This document shows, piece after piece, positions 1 through 7,408 of a DNA stretch of 16,196 bases (the stretch's first letter is position 1; the number at the start of each line of letters is the position of its first letter). The notes beneath the pieces were generated by a model. The model did no database searches, was not told where the DNA came from, and saw only the letters and a list, made by a program, of their open reading frames with translations. A program made the translations under genes and the position numbers. This stretch comes from Phycisphaerales bacterium (GTDB lineage Bacteria > Planctomycetota > Phycisphaerae > Sedimentisphaerales > Anaerohalosphaeraceae), in assembly GCA_011048645.1 (NCBI GenBank), contig DSDR01000233.1, forward strand, positions 1-16,196. Reading direction: 5' to 3'.

Positions 1-75
1 ACCCCCGCCGACTGGATGCCCTGGAACTACCGCCAAACACTCCAAACCCTCCAAAGCACCGCCGCCCCCGAATAA
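1..75 (+). CDS. C-terminal end of an unidentified protein (partial)
   Basis: The frame starting at base 1 is open and ends at a TAA at 73-75. It gives 24 residues that include the segment DWMPWNYRQTL and end in TAAPE. Codon choice is strongly C-ending, as expected for real coding DNA of this GC content. The fragment is too short to assign a family or function. Immediately after the stop comes a T-rich stretch and then the degraded transposase on the opposite strand. The minus-strand transposase frame also stays open through these bases, so this tail could in principle be non-coding, but the composition favours a real plus-strand gene that begins outside the window. Confidence 0.5.
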   Translation, partial: TPADWMPWNYRQTLQTLQSTAAPE

Positions 76-763
76 ATTCATTTTTTTCTCGCTTGCCGAA
101 AGGGCACAATAAATCGTATGCAGCCGCTCGCCCAGGGCGTCGTAAAAGGCAATAGAGCCGCACATCGCCTCGCGCCACCCGTCCTTATGCATCAACATAC
201 AGGTGCCGTCCCGGCCCAGCGAAATGGAGCGAACCGGCCGTTCAAACGCCGGCAAGTCGTACTCCCATTCACGTTCATAACACTGTGCAACAGAACCGAC
301 AAAATCGCTGAGCTTTTTGGCGTAATTTCGTGACAACGCCCGGCCATTGCATTCGAGCAGGTCGTCGCAGATGGCATCGGCGCCAAAACGCGCATATTTG
401 CCCGAGACCATCTGGGCATAACGCGGGGTGGAGTTCAGAGCCAGACGCCCATCCTGTTCCAGTGGGACATAGGCCCGGCCGCCCTTGGAGGTCTGGTAGG
501 TATGACGCTCAACCTGAACCGGTCCATAGGGCGTCTCATAGATCTGGGGGCGCGTAGGCTTTGACCGTGTGCTTGACGCCATTGACGCGGATGGGTTCAC
601 CTTGGGTGTCAAACTGTTTGAGCATCGGGCCCATAGCCGCCTGGCCAGCTTCATTGAGCACATCCTGAAGGGCTACCTCGTCCCGGAGCATCTGGCCGGT
701 CAACTCAAATGTGAATTGCACTTTAATGGTATTGCCTTTCTGTTCGATCAATTGTGCTGGCAT
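76..763 (-). pseudogene. ISKra4-type IS transposase remnant, frameshifted and 3'-truncated
   Basis: The ATG at 763 is preceded by a good Shine-Dalgarno (AGGAGA) and starts MPAQLIEQKGN. The frame runs to a TGA at 536. Shifting by one base at the five-C run (about 545-549, top strand GGGGG) continues the same protein: YETPYGPVQVERHTYQTSKG, then a STPRYAQMVSGKYA segment, a GRALSRNYAKKL segment, SLGRDGTCMLMHKDGWREAM and GERLHTIY. From my knowledge of the family these are typical of ISKra4-group transposases, with the Asp of GRDGT probably the first catalytic DDE residue. Homology stops near 100, so the remaining catalytic residues are lost. Intact members are roughly twice this length. The element is therefore non-functional unless the shift is a sequencing error or recoding and the rest lies elsewhere. 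The left boundary given is approximate. Confidence 0.8.
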
Positions 764-905
764 AGCAACGTCTCCTAAAATAGTCTCCAAAAGCTATACC
801 AGCATTATCGGACGGACAGCAAAAATACTTGAATTAATAACACCTATTTTTCTGTTGGCCTATGGCTACTTCTTTAGTGGTTGCCACGGGCAACTGACCG
901 GCAGA

Positions 906-960
906 TTTTATCACAAATCCGACTGCAGCGTAAGAGTTATTTTTCGGTTTTATCGCAAAT
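906..960. repeat. 13-bp direct repeat pair upstream of the IS remnant
   Basis: TTTTATCACAAAT at 906-918 recurs as TTTTATCGCAAAT at 948-960, with one mismatch and a 42-bp period. The pair lies in non-coding sequence on the 5' side of the transposase remnant. Repeated sub-sites near a terminus are common transposase binding sites, so these may mark the surviving IS end. That is inference, because no matching opposite terminus is present. Confidence 0.4.
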
Positions 961-1007
961 AAGTCCCCGTCTCTGCCCGCTGGTGTTTGAAAAACCAGGT
1001 TGTTCGG

Positions 1008-1054
1008 TCGGCTTATTAAAACCGCGCCGCACGTGTTGACTTGCCATAAGCCGA
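1008..1054 (-). terminator. 9-bp perfect inverted repeat after the regulator gene
   Basis: TCGGCTTAT (1008-1016) and ATAAGCCGA (1046-1054) are perfect reverse complements around a 29-nt spacer. On the minus strand the stem begins 12 nt after the regulator stop codon, which is where a terminator would sit. There is no U-tract after it and the loop is long, so it is an atypical intrinsic terminator at best. It could also be a protein-binding site or part of an IS edge. A second, smaller hairpin (CTGGT at 980-984 with ACCAG at 994-998) lies just beyond. Confidence 0.3.
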
Positions 1055-1065
1055 GTGAGTATATC

Positions 1066-2256
1066 TTATTTCAGGTGGCTTCCGCAGGATTCGCGAACGA
1101 TCAGGTCGGTCTTGACCATGATGTCCCGCGGCGGCATATCCGGATGCTCGATACGATCCACCATGGTTCGCACGGCTTCATAGGCCAGTGCGGAGGTGTT
1201 TTGACGCATCGTCGTCAAGGAAACGGGCAGCGATTCGTCCGTGGGCAAATCATCAAACCCCACGACGCGAACGTCCTGAGGAATCTTGACGCCGTTGCGA
1301 ACACAGAAATAAACCAGATCCGCTGCGGTTGAATCGTTGATGCAGACGAAGGCCTCGGTTTTTCGTGATCGAATGCGATCCAGAATTGCTTTGCCTTTGG
1401 GTGTGGCGGGTTGTTCATTCAATAGTCGGCTGTCAAACTGATGAAGGCGATCTTTGCCGGGAACAATGGAATGCTCCTCAAGGGCGGCCCGATAGCCCCG
1501 GTAACGGTCGATGATGGCCGTAGTCTGAACCGTTCCGCAGACGAAATCGATTTTCCGGCATCCTGATTCGATCAGATGATGGGTCAGGATCAGGGCGGAT
1601 TGTTCGTTGTTAATGCCCACAATATCGTAAGGGCTGCGGTGATAGCTGTCGGTGATGTCTCGATCCAGCAGTACCACGGCGATCTTTGCTTTGGCAAGCT
1701 GCTCGGTGATGTGCAGGTTGATGATGTTGTTTTCTTTCAGTTCAAGCGGGGTAAAGAAAACGCCCGCGACTCGGGAGTTGACCAGTCGTTTACAGATCGT
1801 CTGGGCCTGGCTCGAGTAGTCGGAAGGGTTCTCATGGGGCACATCGTTTAGCAACAGGGAATAGCCGAATTGGCTGGTGTATTTGAGCAATTCGGGAACC
1901 ATTACCCCGAAGATGCTGCTGCTGGTGGTTTGGATAGGCCGAATCTGCCAATGGACCAGCAACCCCAGCGTTTGATTGTTGGGTTTGCTGCTTTGCATCA
2001 CAAAGGTGCCTTGCCCCTGACGGCGGACGATCAGTCCCTTTTGCTGAAGATCCCGCATGGCCCGACCGATGGTGGGTCGGGAGGTCTGAAACATCTTTGC
2101 AAGCTCGTTTTCGGTCGGCAGTTTGTCGCCCGGCTTGTAAACGCCTTTGATAATGTCATTGCATAATTTATCGTAAATCAGCTTGTGCTTGATCGGCTTT
2201 TCGAAATCGTTGCGATTCATAAGATACCGTTTCATCTGGGCATTGTAATAGGTCAT
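1066..2256 (-). CDS. GntR-family HTH / LacI-type sensor transcriptional regulator (AraR-like)
   Basis: This 396-residue regulator combines a GntR winged-helix DNA-binding domain with a LacI/GalR-type sugar-sensing domain, the architecture of Bacillus AraR. Residues about 21-87 carry the GntR signature (GDKLPTENELAKMFQTSRPT, then RRQGQGTFV). Residues about 93-396 form a periplasmic-binding-protein-like fold, with FGVMVPELL, a GVFFTPLE segment, VVLLDRD, HLIESGCRKI, VVGFDDLP and SLTTMRQ, all typical of LacI-family effector domains. The ATG at 2256 has GGAA six bases upstream. Internal Met codons at residues 8 and 13 are alternatives with weaker ribosome sites. The gene follows the symporter gene on the same strand but has its own promoter with a repeated operator-like motif, so it probably represses itself. 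The ligand is unknown; a mannose-containing sugar is suggested only by the neighbours. Confidence 0.88.
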   Translation of the reverse strand: MTYYNAQMKRYLMNRNDFEKPIKHKLIYDKLCNDIIKGVYKPGDKLPTENELAKMFQTSRPTIGRAMRDLQQKGLIVRRQGQGTFVMQSSKPNNQTLGLLVHWQIRPIQTTSSSIFGVMVPELLKYTSQFGYSLLLNDVPHENPSDYSSQAQTICKRLVNSRVAGVFFTPLELKENNIINLHITEQLAKAKIAVVLLDRDITDSYHRSPYDIVGINNEQSALILTHHLIESGCRKIDFVCGTVQTTAIIDRYRGYRAALEEHSIVPGKDRLHQFDSRLLNEQPATPKGKAILDRIRSRKTEAFVCINDSTAADLVYFCVRNGVKIPQDVRVVGFDDLPTDESLPVSLTTMRQNTSALAYEAVRTMVDRIEHPDMPPRDIMVKTDLIVRESCGSHLK

Positions 2257-2257
2257 T

Positions 2258-2305
2258 TCGGTTCCAATACCTATTTGATATTACTAAATCGGTACCAATA
2301 ATCAA
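2258..2305 (-). promoter_or_regulatory. Regulator promoter with two operator-like repeats
   Basis: Reading the minus strand, TTGATT (2305-2300), a 16-nt spacer and TAATAT (2283-2278) form a good sigma-70-type promoter, with a predicted start near 2271. The 12-mer TATTGGTACCGA fills the spacer next to the -35 box (2300-2289). A copy with one change, TATTGGAACCGA, lies at 2269-2258, from just after the start point to the ribosome site. The two are 31 bp apart, about three helical turns. The core GGTACC is a near-palindrome and shares GTAC with AraR-type operators. Binding at either copy would block transcription, so autoregulation is a reasonable inference. Confidence 0.6.
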
Positions 2306-2323
2306 CATAATTACGAACAAATC

Positions 2324-2347
2324 AAAAAAAAACGGCTTAGCTTGCCC
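2324..2347 (-). terminator. Possible weak terminator of the catabolic operon
   Basis: About 30 nt past the symporter stop, the minus strand carries GGCAAGCTAAGCC, with only three G:C pairs closing a 7-nt loop, followed within two bases by nine T residues (A-run at 2324-2332). The U-tract is convincing and the stem is weak. Its position between the symporter gene and the regulator promoter fits a terminator. Confidence 0.35.
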
Positions 2348-2375
2348 AACGTGATTATCATCCGTTTGCTGCCTA

Positions 2376-4334
2376 TTAGGCCTCATAGAGGTTTGTTTTC
2401 GGTAATTTTTTATACCAAAATTGATACATGGCGGCCATGGCAACCCCAAGGAGGATGCATCCTGCGGCCAGTTCTTTGAAATTGCCAATGACCAGCAGTA
2501 CCGGCAGCAGCAGAATCAGATAGTGCCAGACCAAGACAAACGGCAGAGAAATAATGTCATAAAAATGCTCCCGACTGACGGTTTTTCGTGTTTCCGGATC
2601 CAGACCTTCTTTGAAACGGCCCCAGAACCCAAAGGGTTTGGTTTTCTCATAGAAGGTTTTCAGGATTTCCTGATCCATCGGTTTGGTCAACAATGTCCCG
2701 GCAACCGAACCGATCAGCCCCAATGATCCGGTCAGGACAAACTGCCACATTTCTGACATTCCCGGCCAGAAGGCTCGCTGCAACACCGCGCTTCCGATTC
2801 CCATGGCCATGCCTGCGGTAAATCCCCAGCCGTTAAAGCGTGCCCAATAAAACTTAATCGCACTGGGCACAAAGAACCCCGTACCCAGCGCCATCATCAG
2901 CCAGCCCCAGATGTCATTGATGTTATCCACGGTAAAAGCGGCAATGTAACCGATTGCACCAATGGCAAATGTCCCTATCCAGCTGATCCTAATGAGTTCC
3001 TTGGTGTCGGCCTGAGGCCTGAGGTAACCCTGATAGAGATCGCGTGTAATAAAGCCGACCGCCCAGTTGACATTCGAATCAAACGTGGACAGGCATGCTG
3101 ACACCAGTGCGATCAAAAGCAGCCCCTTCAGGCCGACCGGGATGGCATTCAAAACGACAACCGGCAGGATGCGTTCGGGGTTAATCGTCCCGTGAAAACT
3201 CGTCAACACCAGCTTATCCGACCAGGTCGGCCCCAAGAGCGCCTCGAGTTGGCCGACCAATTGCGGATAATCGGAGGGGTGAGTTATGATTTTGGAGATG
3301 GTGGCTTCCCACTGAGGATGTCCGATGTCTGCGAAAGCGCCTTTTACGATTGCCGCTGCGTCGGCCAGCAAGGCGGTGTCGGGAATATTTTGGTTGACAA
3401 AATAAATGCCAAGAATCGCACACCCAATCATCAGGGGCCAGCGAAACGCCACTAAGCTGGTCCAAATAAATGTCAGCGTGCCGCATTCCCGATCATTGCG
3501 GGCGCCAAAATATTTAGGCTCGCCCCCGCCGCCCATGCCGTTAATGATCGCTTTGAGCAGGTAGAACATGGCCATAAGCGTCAGCAGGTTATAATTTTCA
3601 TATCCTTCGGGCATTTGGACTTTCCATTGGGGAATCGAACTGACCCAGTCTTGCATGCCGGAAATCTGAGTGGCCAGAGTCGGGAATTCCGGCGAAAACC
3701 ATGTTTTCTGGATGGCCAGAATGGACACGACAAATACCGCCGCAATAATAATAAAACCCTGGAATAAATCGCTGAACACCACCCCGTAAAAACCGGACGT
3801 GGCGGTATAGATGCATGCAATGAGAATCAACACAAAAGAACAGGTGTGAGGACTAAAGGGTAAAAATGTGGAAAAGAAAATTCCAACGCCCTTGGCCAGA
3901 TAAATGACCATACCGATCGTGAAGATCTGCATCGCCACGGCTGTAATAATTCGGGCCGCCTTACCGTCCGGGCCGTTGCCGAATCGGAAAATCATCCATT
4001 CGGCGCCTGTGATACACCCGCTTCGACGATGCCATTTGCCGGCCCACAACAAGATCACCGCCATATGGATCACCATCCCGCCGCGTAATTCGATCATCAT
4101 CCCTTTCGGTCCCAGCATGTAAAGAAACGAGATGATGACCGCTGTGCCCGTAATATCGACAAACTGGCTAAAACCCGAAATGCCGAGCAGCCACCCCGGC
4201 AGCTTTCTGCCGCCGATGAAATAATCTTCAATACTGCTGGATGCCCTTTTCTGAAGGTATGCCGCGATTCCCATCAGAATGATAAAATAACCGGCAATAA
4301 AGACATAGTCAACAGAGGTCAAGAGATTGTCCAA
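2376..4334 (-). CDS. Sodium:solute symporter (SSS family)
   Basis: This 652-residue integral membrane protein of the solute:sodium symporter family should use the inward Na+ gradient to import an organic solute. The N terminus has a first hydrophobic helix (residues about 9-29) followed by the hallmark EDYFIGGRKLPGWLLGIS, then many further membrane segments. TATSGFYGVVFSDLFQG matches the conserved SSS loop/helix motif, and SACLSTFDSNVNWAVGF matches the later helix whose Ser/Thr residues bind Na+ in characterised members. It is longer than the usual 500-550 residues, with a C-terminal extension that contains additional hydrophobic helices. The start is a TTG at 4334 with GAGGTGATCC just upstream, an almost perfect anti-SD match that decides it. 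The gene lies 105 bp after the GH38 gene on the same strand. The substrate cannot be read from sequence; a mannoside or its parent glycan fragment is inferred from context. Confidence 0.9.
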   Translation of the reverse strand: MDNLLTSVDYVFIAGYFIILMGIAAYLQKRASSSIEDYFIGGRKLPGWLLGISGFSQFVDITGTAVIISFLYMLGPKGMMIELRGGMVIHMAVILLWAGKWHRRSGCITGAEWMIFRFGNGPDGKAARIITAVAMQIFTIGMVIYLAKGVGIFFSTFLPFSPHTCSFVLILIACIYTATSGFYGVVFSDLFQGFIIIAAVFVVSILAIQKTWFSPEFPTLATQISGMQDWVSSIPQWKVQMPEGYENYNLLTLMAMFYLLKAIINGMGGGGEPKYFGARNDRECGTLTFIWTSLVAFRWPLMIGCAILGIYFVNQNIPDTALLADAAAIVKGAFADIGHPQWEATISKIITHPSDYPQLVGQLEALLGPTWSDKLVLTSFHGTINPERILPVVVLNAIPVGLKGLLLIALVSACLSTFDSNVNWAVGFITRDLYQGYLRPQADTKELIRISWIGTFAIGAIGYIAAFTVDNINDIWGWLMMALGTGFFVPSAIKFYWARFNGWGFTAGMAMGIGSAVLQRAFWPGMSEMWQFVLTGSLGLIGSVAGTLLTKPMDQEILKTFYEKTKPFGFWGRFKEGLDPETRKTVSREHFYDIISLPFVLVWHYLILLLPVLLVIGNFKELAAGCILLGVAMAAMYQFWYKKLPKTNLYEA

Positions 4335-4335
4335 C

Positions 4336-4347
4336 GGATCACCTCAC
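4336..4347 (-). promoter_or_regulatory. Strong Shine-Dalgarno that fixes a TTG start
   Basis: On the minus strand GAGGTGATCC is followed within two bases by TTG GAC AAT. The ten bases match the complement of the usual 16S rRNA 3' end exactly. This explains efficient initiation at a rare TTG codon and rules out a downstream start for the symporter. Confidence 0.75.
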
Positions 4348-4439
4348 TTCCTTGTCAGCATCATTGGGGTTGGCAAATACGCACACATAACATCTCGTCG
4401 GGTCTTGGACGATACGAGCAAATCTGTCGATCTCCGGAT

Positions 4440-7406
4440 TTATTCGTTGGGACGGTTGTTTTCATCCATCAATTCAATGGTCAGAATCTTTTTCGGCGCC
4501 ATTTCAAAAGCGCACCAACCGGCGCTGTCCATCGCAAGCTCTTTTTCCGGAATTTCTTCCAGATTGACGATTCGAGCGGTACTCCATGGCCGCTTAGTGC
4601 TGCCCGAAAGCTCCATTTCGTTCTGTAATCGTTCAACGGGGCTGGTGACTGGAAAAGCGTTTGCATAACCGCCGTTGAGTCGCAGTTTGGCTTTGACGGA
4701 CTGTGAGGCCGGATTGAAAAGTCGAACCACCCAACCGGCTCCGTTTTCACTGCGTTTAACGGCACTGACGGCAATGCGTTCGTCTGAAATCTCAAGGAAG
4801 GATTTCTGCATCGGTTCGGCGCCCTTTTGGGTCGGCGCGGTTTGGCCGATCACCAGCGGCAGGTTGAATTGCTCGGCGGCGTTCCACAGGGCGGCCTGCT
4901 CCCAGTTTCCTTTGTGCGGCATCACGGCGTAATGGAATGTATGTTTGCCCAGGCATTGCGAACTCTTGTCAATCCGGCTGTAGTCGGTCATCTCTTGCGT
5001 GACGCAAATCCGCAGGGGAAAGCAGCGAAGCAGTGTAAGCCGCAACTCCGGCCGGTCCTGATCGGTTGCTTCATAGGCCTTGATGCCTTCATTCAATATC
5101 GCAAGGCCGTGGCGTCCATCGGTTATATCGATAAAGGAATTCATCGGCTGCTCGGATTGCGGAGGTTCGCGGAAGTCTTCCGAGTAAGGCAGCTTAACCG
5201 GGCGCTCAAGCACATCGAATTGACCCTGGGCAAATACCGCGTCGGCGGAAATGCCGCTTGGGAACGCGACCTGTAAATAATGATCTTCGACGGTGTTATC
5301 AATGTCGGTGACAATGTCAACCCATTTTTGCCCCCTGCGCAGTGTGATGGTGCTGTTGATCCGGACTGTCTTCATATGTTCGCTTCGGGCCTTATCGTCG
5401 GGCGTGCGGCACTGGGGCAACGACCAGTCCAGCGACACTCTGAAGGCCGCTTCCAGGCGTCCGTCGCGAATCAAGCTGACCGTTGCTTTTTCATTGATTG
5501 TCGTGAACTCTTGTTTGGCTTCTACATCGCGATGCTGCCAGGGGTCTCCGACTTCCGCGGTGTCGCGGAAATAGCCCATCCGTTCAAAAACCCTGCCGGT
5601 GTTTTTATCGGTGATGGTCATCGTGCCGTTGCCCTGAATGGCGACGCGCAGATGTTCGTTTTCCAGCGTATTGATATCGGTGACCATCGTGGCTGAGCGG
5701 GCCGAAACGACATTGTTCTTGTCAACGGGCCTGACAAAGAAAAGTTTATAGCCGGCCGGCGGAATGTCTTTCAGCTCAACGTTTGCTCGATATTGTTTGG
5801 TCAGAAACATATTGGCCGTATCGTTGGGAGACTGGACGATCTGGAAGGACGCTTCAGACCCCAGCGTTTCAGCGTTGACCTTTTGTCCGCGGTCGTCAAC
5901 GATTTCAAACGAGTTGGATTCCGCTTCGCGCGGCAACCCCAGATTGACTGACACAATTTCATCCCGTTTGAACGGTGCGGGATTGTACACAAACAATACG
6001 ACAGGCTCATTCTCATGCCCGGTATAATCGATTGTTCCGGCAATATCAAGGATCGCACGTTCGGCGACACAGGCCGAAATCTCCCGGCATTGTCGCGTTC
6101 TGAAAAGCATATCCTCGCTCACAATCCCGCGGCTGCATCCGCCGATGGAATCGTGCCCGTGGTTCTGCAGCAGCCAGTTATAGGCGTTGTCCAGGAATCC
6201 CTGCGGATACGGAGCTCCGAGCATGGCGGCGTAAACAGCCAGAGGTTCGGCATACTGCATCAGTTCGCGTTCGGTTTTGAAATTGTCGATTTTTACATCC
6301 ATCCTTGCCGAAATGATCCAGCCAAACAGAGGGCTGGTCACTTTGGAGTCAGAGTAATAGCGCATTTCGCCGCGCAATACAGGCAAGTCATCTGAAACAT
6401 GTTCAAGGATTTGTTTTTGGAACGCTTCAAACGTGCTGTGGAACACATCTGCATCGCCCCTGAGGGCATTATGGCAGTCTTTGATCATCTGCACTTCACG
6501 AATGTCCGGGCAGGACGAGTCATGCCCGCAGGACCATAAGCGATGCGGGGTTGTCCAGTCGCCGTCTTGTTCTTCTATGGCCTGTTTGGCTCTGGCCGGT
6601 ATTGCCGCTGCATCATAGAGAAATTTCGGACGTGCGTATTGTGCGTCCAATTCCTTGTATCGGTCGCCGACAAACATAAATGGTCCGCTGCCGCATGACC
6701 AGGGAACAACGCGGTTGTTCTCGTCTTGCTGCTGCCAATAGACAGGGCGCTGGATGACATACCAGACATTGTAACGCGGCCGCATGGCCAGACGCGAAGC
6801 AACGATTTGTGTACCGTCGGCGCCTTGCCAGAGATATTCTGAATTGGGTGCGGCTTTTGTACTGACCCCCCGATAAAACGCGGCAAAATCGATACCAAAC
6901 CCCTTGTAGATTTGCGGCATTTGAGAAATCTGGCCCCATCCAAACGGCGAATAGCCCGTTTTGCTGACATAACCCATGTCTTTGGCGATTTTATGGCCGA
7001 GCAGAAGATTGCGAATCAGCGATTCGCCGCTTACCGAAAACTCATCAGGCAGGCAAAACCAGGGGCCGACCAGCAGTTTTTTGTCGGCAATCAACTGTTT
7101 GAGGGTTTCCTTTTTCTCCGGGCGAATCTCCAGGTAGTCCTGAAGCGGCACGGTCTGTGAGTCGAGATGAAACGACTTGTAATCCGGCTCTTTTTCAAAT
7201 ATATCCAGCAGCATATCCATCATATAGACCAGCATATGGCGGGTACGCTGCATAGAAAAACGCCATTCTCTGTCCCAGTGGGTATTTGAAATGAAATGGC
7301 ATTGGGTCCTGGTCCTGGCAACGCCTTTTCTCTTGACCATTTCAAAAACGTTTATTTGACGAGTTTTTTCGCGCTGACTCTTCAGTTGTTCTGCCATGAT
7401 GTCCAT
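4440..7406 (-). CDS. Glycoside hydrolase family 38 alpha-mannosidase-like protein
   Basis: This 988-residue protein has the GH38 layout: catalytic barrel (residues about 36-320), the alpha-helical mid domain (about 330-440) and C-terminal beta-sandwich domains. There is no signal peptide, so it should act in the cytoplasm on imported mannose-containing glycosides. Zinc-ligand candidates are His43 and Asp45 in NTHWDREW and His418 in NHGHDSIGGCS. Other family hallmarks are HLDSQTVPLQDYLEIRP, LPDEFSVSGESLIRNLLLG and QMPQIYKGFGID. The segment that normally carries the nucleophile Asp (family form GYLPDSFGH) reads GYSPFGWGQISQMPQI here and has no Asp. Activity may therefore be altered, or this may belong to a divergent subgroup. 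I chose the ATG at 7406: it lies 2 nt after the HAD stop with GGGGA as ribosome site. The frame extends further upstream to 7541, but only by overlapping the HAD gene. Confidence 0.87.
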   Translation of the reverse strand: MDIMAEQLKSQREKTRQINVFEMVKRKGVARTRTQCHFISNTHWDREWRFSMQRTRHMLVYMMDMLLDIFEKEPDYKSFHLDSQTVPLQDYLEIRPEKKETLKQLIADKKLLVGPWFCLPDEFSVSGESLIRNLLLGHKIAKDMGYVSKTGYSPFGWGQISQMPQIYKGFGIDFAAFYRGVSTKAAPNSEYLWQGADGTQIVASRLAMRPRYNVWYVIQRPVYWQQQDENNRVVPWSCGSGPFMFVGDRYKELDAQYARPKFLYDAAAIPARAKQAIEEQDGDWTTPHRLWSCGHDSSCPDIREVQMIKDCHNALRGDADVFHSTFEAFQKQILEHVSDDLPVLRGEMRYYSDSKVTSPLFGWIISARMDVKIDNFKTERELMQYAEPLAVYAAMLGAPYPQGFLDNAYNWLLQNHGHDSIGGCSRGIVSEDMLFRTRQCREISACVAERAILDIAGTIDYTGHENEPVVLFVYNPAPFKRDEIVSVNLGLPREAESNSFEIVDDRGQKVNAETLGSEASFQIVQSPNDTANMFLTKQYRANVELKDIPPAGYKLFFVRPVDKNNVVSARSATMVTDINTLENEHLRVAIQGNGTMTITDKNTGRVFERMGYFRDTAEVGDPWQHRDVEAKQEFTTINEKATVSLIRDGRLEAAFRVSLDWSLPQCRTPDDKARSEHMKTVRINSTITLRRGQKWVDIVTDIDNTVEDHYLQVAFPSGISADAVFAQGQFDVLERPVKLPYSEDFREPPQSEQPMNSFIDITDGRHGLAILNEGIKAYEATDQDRPELRLTLLRCFPLRICVTQEMTDYSRIDKSSQCLGKHTFHYAVMPHKGNWEQAALWNAAEQFNLPLVIGQTAPTQKGAEPMQKSFLEISDERIAVSAVKRSENGAGWVVRLFNPASQSVKAKLRLNGGYANAFPVTSPVERLQNEMELSGSTKRPWSTARIVNLEEIPEKELAMDSAGWCAFEMAPKKILTIELMDENNRPNE

Positions 7407-7408
7407 TG

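Noticed and set aside
1..75. Minus-strand transposase frame continuing to the window edge
   Set aside because: After LHTIY the residues become Gly/Leu-rich without transposase similarity, while the plus strand gives a plausible protein tail ending in TAA.
4394..4418. Small hairpins (TCGTC/GACGA) between the GH38 and symporter genes
   Set aside because: Stems of only five pairs with alternative pairings and no U-tract; not convincing as terminator or attenuator.
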